Shown piece after piece: positions 41,108 to 42,445 of a stretch of DNA of 42,445 nt (position 1 is its first letter; every line of letters starts with the position of its first letter). A model generated the notes under the pieces. The model saw only the letters and a list, made by a program, of their open reading frames with translations, was not told where the DNA came from and did no database searches. Position numbers and translations under genes: made by a program. The stretch comes from CAZAQB01 sp964487155 (GTDB taxonomy: Bacteria; Pseudomonadota; Gammaproteobacteria; Nitrococcales; Nitrococcaceae): positions 1 to 42,445 of the forward strand of contig CAZAQB010000009.1 of NCBI GenBank assembly GCA_964487155.1. Direction: 5' to 3'.

Positions 41108-42445
41108 ATGGACAGCAACGGCACCCGCTTCCTCGCCCTGGACGGCCCGGCGGATTTCGGCACCACCGAACCGGACCTGGTCTGGGACACCGCCCAGGGC
41201 GCGCTCACCCTGGCCCAGCGCCAGCAGCTGCGCCTGCCCGGGGCGCCGCGCAGCCAGGCCGAGAGCGCCTGGCGCGACGCGCGCCCCCTGGTGCTGGACG
41301 GCTTCGGCCAGCTGGGCCGGATCGCCGAGGACGACAGTCAGCTTGAGTTCGGCCTGGGCTGGCCCGCCAGCGAGTGGCGGGCGGTGCGGGCCGATCACGC
41401 CGACGACGTCGCCCCGAGCCTGGAATCCCTGGCCCTGGACCCGGTGGACGCCCCGGCGGGCAGCCGCATCAAGGACCTGCACCTGGGCGGCTCCGGCCTG
41501 GCCGCCCTGCCCTACACCGACGGCACCAGCCACGGCCTGCTGGTGGTGCACCTGCGGGAGCGCTGGCAGGCCCGCTGCGCCCTGAGCCTGGCGCCCCTGC
41601 GCGCCTGGGTGGACGCCGACGACGCCATCTGGGTGGCCGGGGAGAACGCCCTGGCCCTGTGCCGGGGGCGGCCCCTGCCTCACGGTTACCGGCCCCGGCC
41701 GGAGCGCTTCGAGCCCAGCGCCCCCAACCCCCATCCCCTGCGCCAGCACTGGCTGCAGCCCCTGGCCGCCGGGCTGCAGGTACGGGGAATCTGCGCCGAC
41801 GCCGCTCAGCTCTACCTGCTGGTCTGGCAGGACGGCCCGTTCCGCCAGGCGGTGCTGCGCCGGCGCCGCGAGCCGGTGCGCGACGAAGCCCTGCAGGCCT
41901 ATCCGGTGGACGCCGAGGTGCCCCCGGCCACCGACATCGCCGCCGTGGACCGGGGCCGGCTGGCCCTGCTGGCCCCCCGGGACCCGGCCGACACTGACTT
42001 CCGCCTGCGGGACTGCCCGGTGGTCACCCTGGAGGAGGCCGCCGCCGAAACGCCTGCCCGGGCCCGGCTGGTGCGCGAGCGCTACCCGCTGCGCTCTCCG
42101 GCTGCCGGGCGCTTCGTGCGCGGCGTCGACGCCCAGGCCCGCTACCTGGCCGCCGACGGGCCCCGCGAGCTGCACCGCCTGGCCCAGGCGCGCTACCCGC
42201 GGCAGGCCGGCGGCGCGCTGCGCCGGCCCTTGGACTCCCTGGAGCCGGACACCCTCTGGCACCGCCTCTACCTGGAGGCCTGCATCCCGCCGGGTTGCGC
42301 CATCGAGGTGGCGGCACGAGCCACCGACGACTGGGACGAGCGCGGCGCCGCCGGCTGGGATCTGCAGCCTACGCCGCTGTGGCAGCGCCGGCCCTCCGAG
42401 CTGCCCTACGCCCGCGGCCGCGTGAACCCGGTGCCGGGCCGCCAG
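41108..42445 (+). CDS. Large eCIS baseplate-region protein, 3' end off window
   Basis: The frame from the ATG at 41108 stays open for 446 codons to the right edge. The N-terminus (MDSNGTRFLALDGPADFG) and repeated strands such as AAGLQVRGICADAAQLYLLVW and DIAAVDRGRLALLAPRD suggest a beta-propeller-like head; a more conserved part begins with PLDSLEPDTLWHRLYLEACIPPGCAIEVAARATDDWDERG, which resembles large tail proteins next to gp6 in contractile injection clusters. It may be the gp7-like wedge or a tail-fibre component. GAGGCGGAC precedes the start. Confidence 0.65.
   Translation, partial: MDSNGTRFLALDGPADFGTTEPDLVWDTAQGALTLAQRQQLRLPGAPRSQAESAWRDARPLVLDGFGQLGRIAEDDSQLEFGLGWPASEWRAVRADHADDVAPSLESLALDPVDAPAGSRIKDLHLGGSGLAALPYTDGTSHGLLVVHLRERWQARCALSLAPLRAWVDADDAIWVAGENALALCRGRPLPHGYRPRPERFEPSAPNPHPLRQHWLQPLAAGLQVRGICADAAQLYLLVWQDGPFRQAVLRRRREPVRDEALQAYPVDAEVPPATDIAAVDRGRLALLAPRDPADTDFRLRDCPVVTLEEAAAETPARARLVRERYPLRSPAAGRFVRGVDAQARYLAADGPRELHRLAQARYPRQAGGALRRPLDSLEPDTLWHRLYLEACIPPGCAIEVAARATDDWDERGAAGWDLQPTPLWQRRPSELPYARGRVNPVPGRQ

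Noticed and set aside
38863..41208. 781-codon minus-strand frame opposite the gp6-like gene
   Set aside because: Shadow frame with His/Gln/Gly-rich composition; the plus strand continues the ordered injection-system operon.
28078..42445. Tail genes considered as a prophage
   Set aside because: DUF4255, Afp7-like adaptor and large gp6 protein belong to injection systems, and no capsid, portal, terminase or integrase gene is visible.

Overview
The window is high-GC DNA from a bacterial chromosome. The gene set (Xre/RES toxin-antitoxin, DUF302, oligopeptidase B, RhlE, a SoxYZ-like carrier with its zinc hydrolase, a PHB-depolymerase-like enzyme) and the abundant REP/BIME-like intergenic palindromes suggest a gammaproteobacterium, perhaps of the Chromatiales/Ectothiorhodospiraceae type. 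That placement is inference; there is no rRNA or other marker gene here. No tRNA, rRNA, CRISPR array, transposase or integrase was seen.

Layout. 1-3.6 kb: the tail of a GNAT acetyltransferase, a RES/Xre toxin-antitoxin pair sitting between a secreted-protein gene and a decayed copy of that gene's 3' end, and a secreted PHB-depolymerase-like esterase whose last codons lie in a miniature inverted-repeat element. 4.2-7 kb: a catalase-like heme domain fused to a lipoxygenase. 7.3-10.6 kb: a cytosolic SAM / class III cyclase / AAA / TPR signalling protein. 10.9-13.3 kb: a decayed membrane-protein gene, a lipoprotein, a four-helix membrane protein and a DUF302 protein.

13.6-20.8 kb: a five-gene, minus-strand, translationally coupled operon, the most unusual part of the window. 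In transcription order it encodes an HMG-CoA reductase fused to an APH-type kinase, a PEP-synthase-like phosphotransferase, a UbiA-type prenyltransferase, a CDP-alcohol phosphatidyltransferase of the phosphatidylserine/archaetidylserine synthase type, and a CarS-like (CDP-archaeol synthase, DUF46) protein. The last three families are those that perform prenyl transfer, head-group transfer and CTP activation in archaeal phospholipid synthesis, and HMG-CoA reductase supplies mevalonate in archaea. The operon may therefore make an isoprenoid phospholipid or a related prenylated lipid in a bacterium. The CarS-like gene appears broken only because of an assembly join: 100 Ns flanked by the same 55 bp on both sides. 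Removing the Ns and one copy restores a 197-codon frame.

21.4-27.7 kb: oligopeptidase B, a SoxYZ-like carrier with a zinc metallohydrolase and a deaminase, a CBS-domain protein and the RNA helicase RhlE. 28.1 kb to the end: an extracellular contractile injection system (eCIS, Afp/PVC-like) running off the right edge. It has a DUF4255 protein, sheath, sheath-like protein, two tube proteins, a LysM-type adaptor, a small DUF5908-like protein, separate hub and spike genes, a 557-aa protein with a C-terminal membrane hairpin, gp25, gp6 and the start of a further large baseplate protein. The ATPase, tape measure and effectors are not in view.
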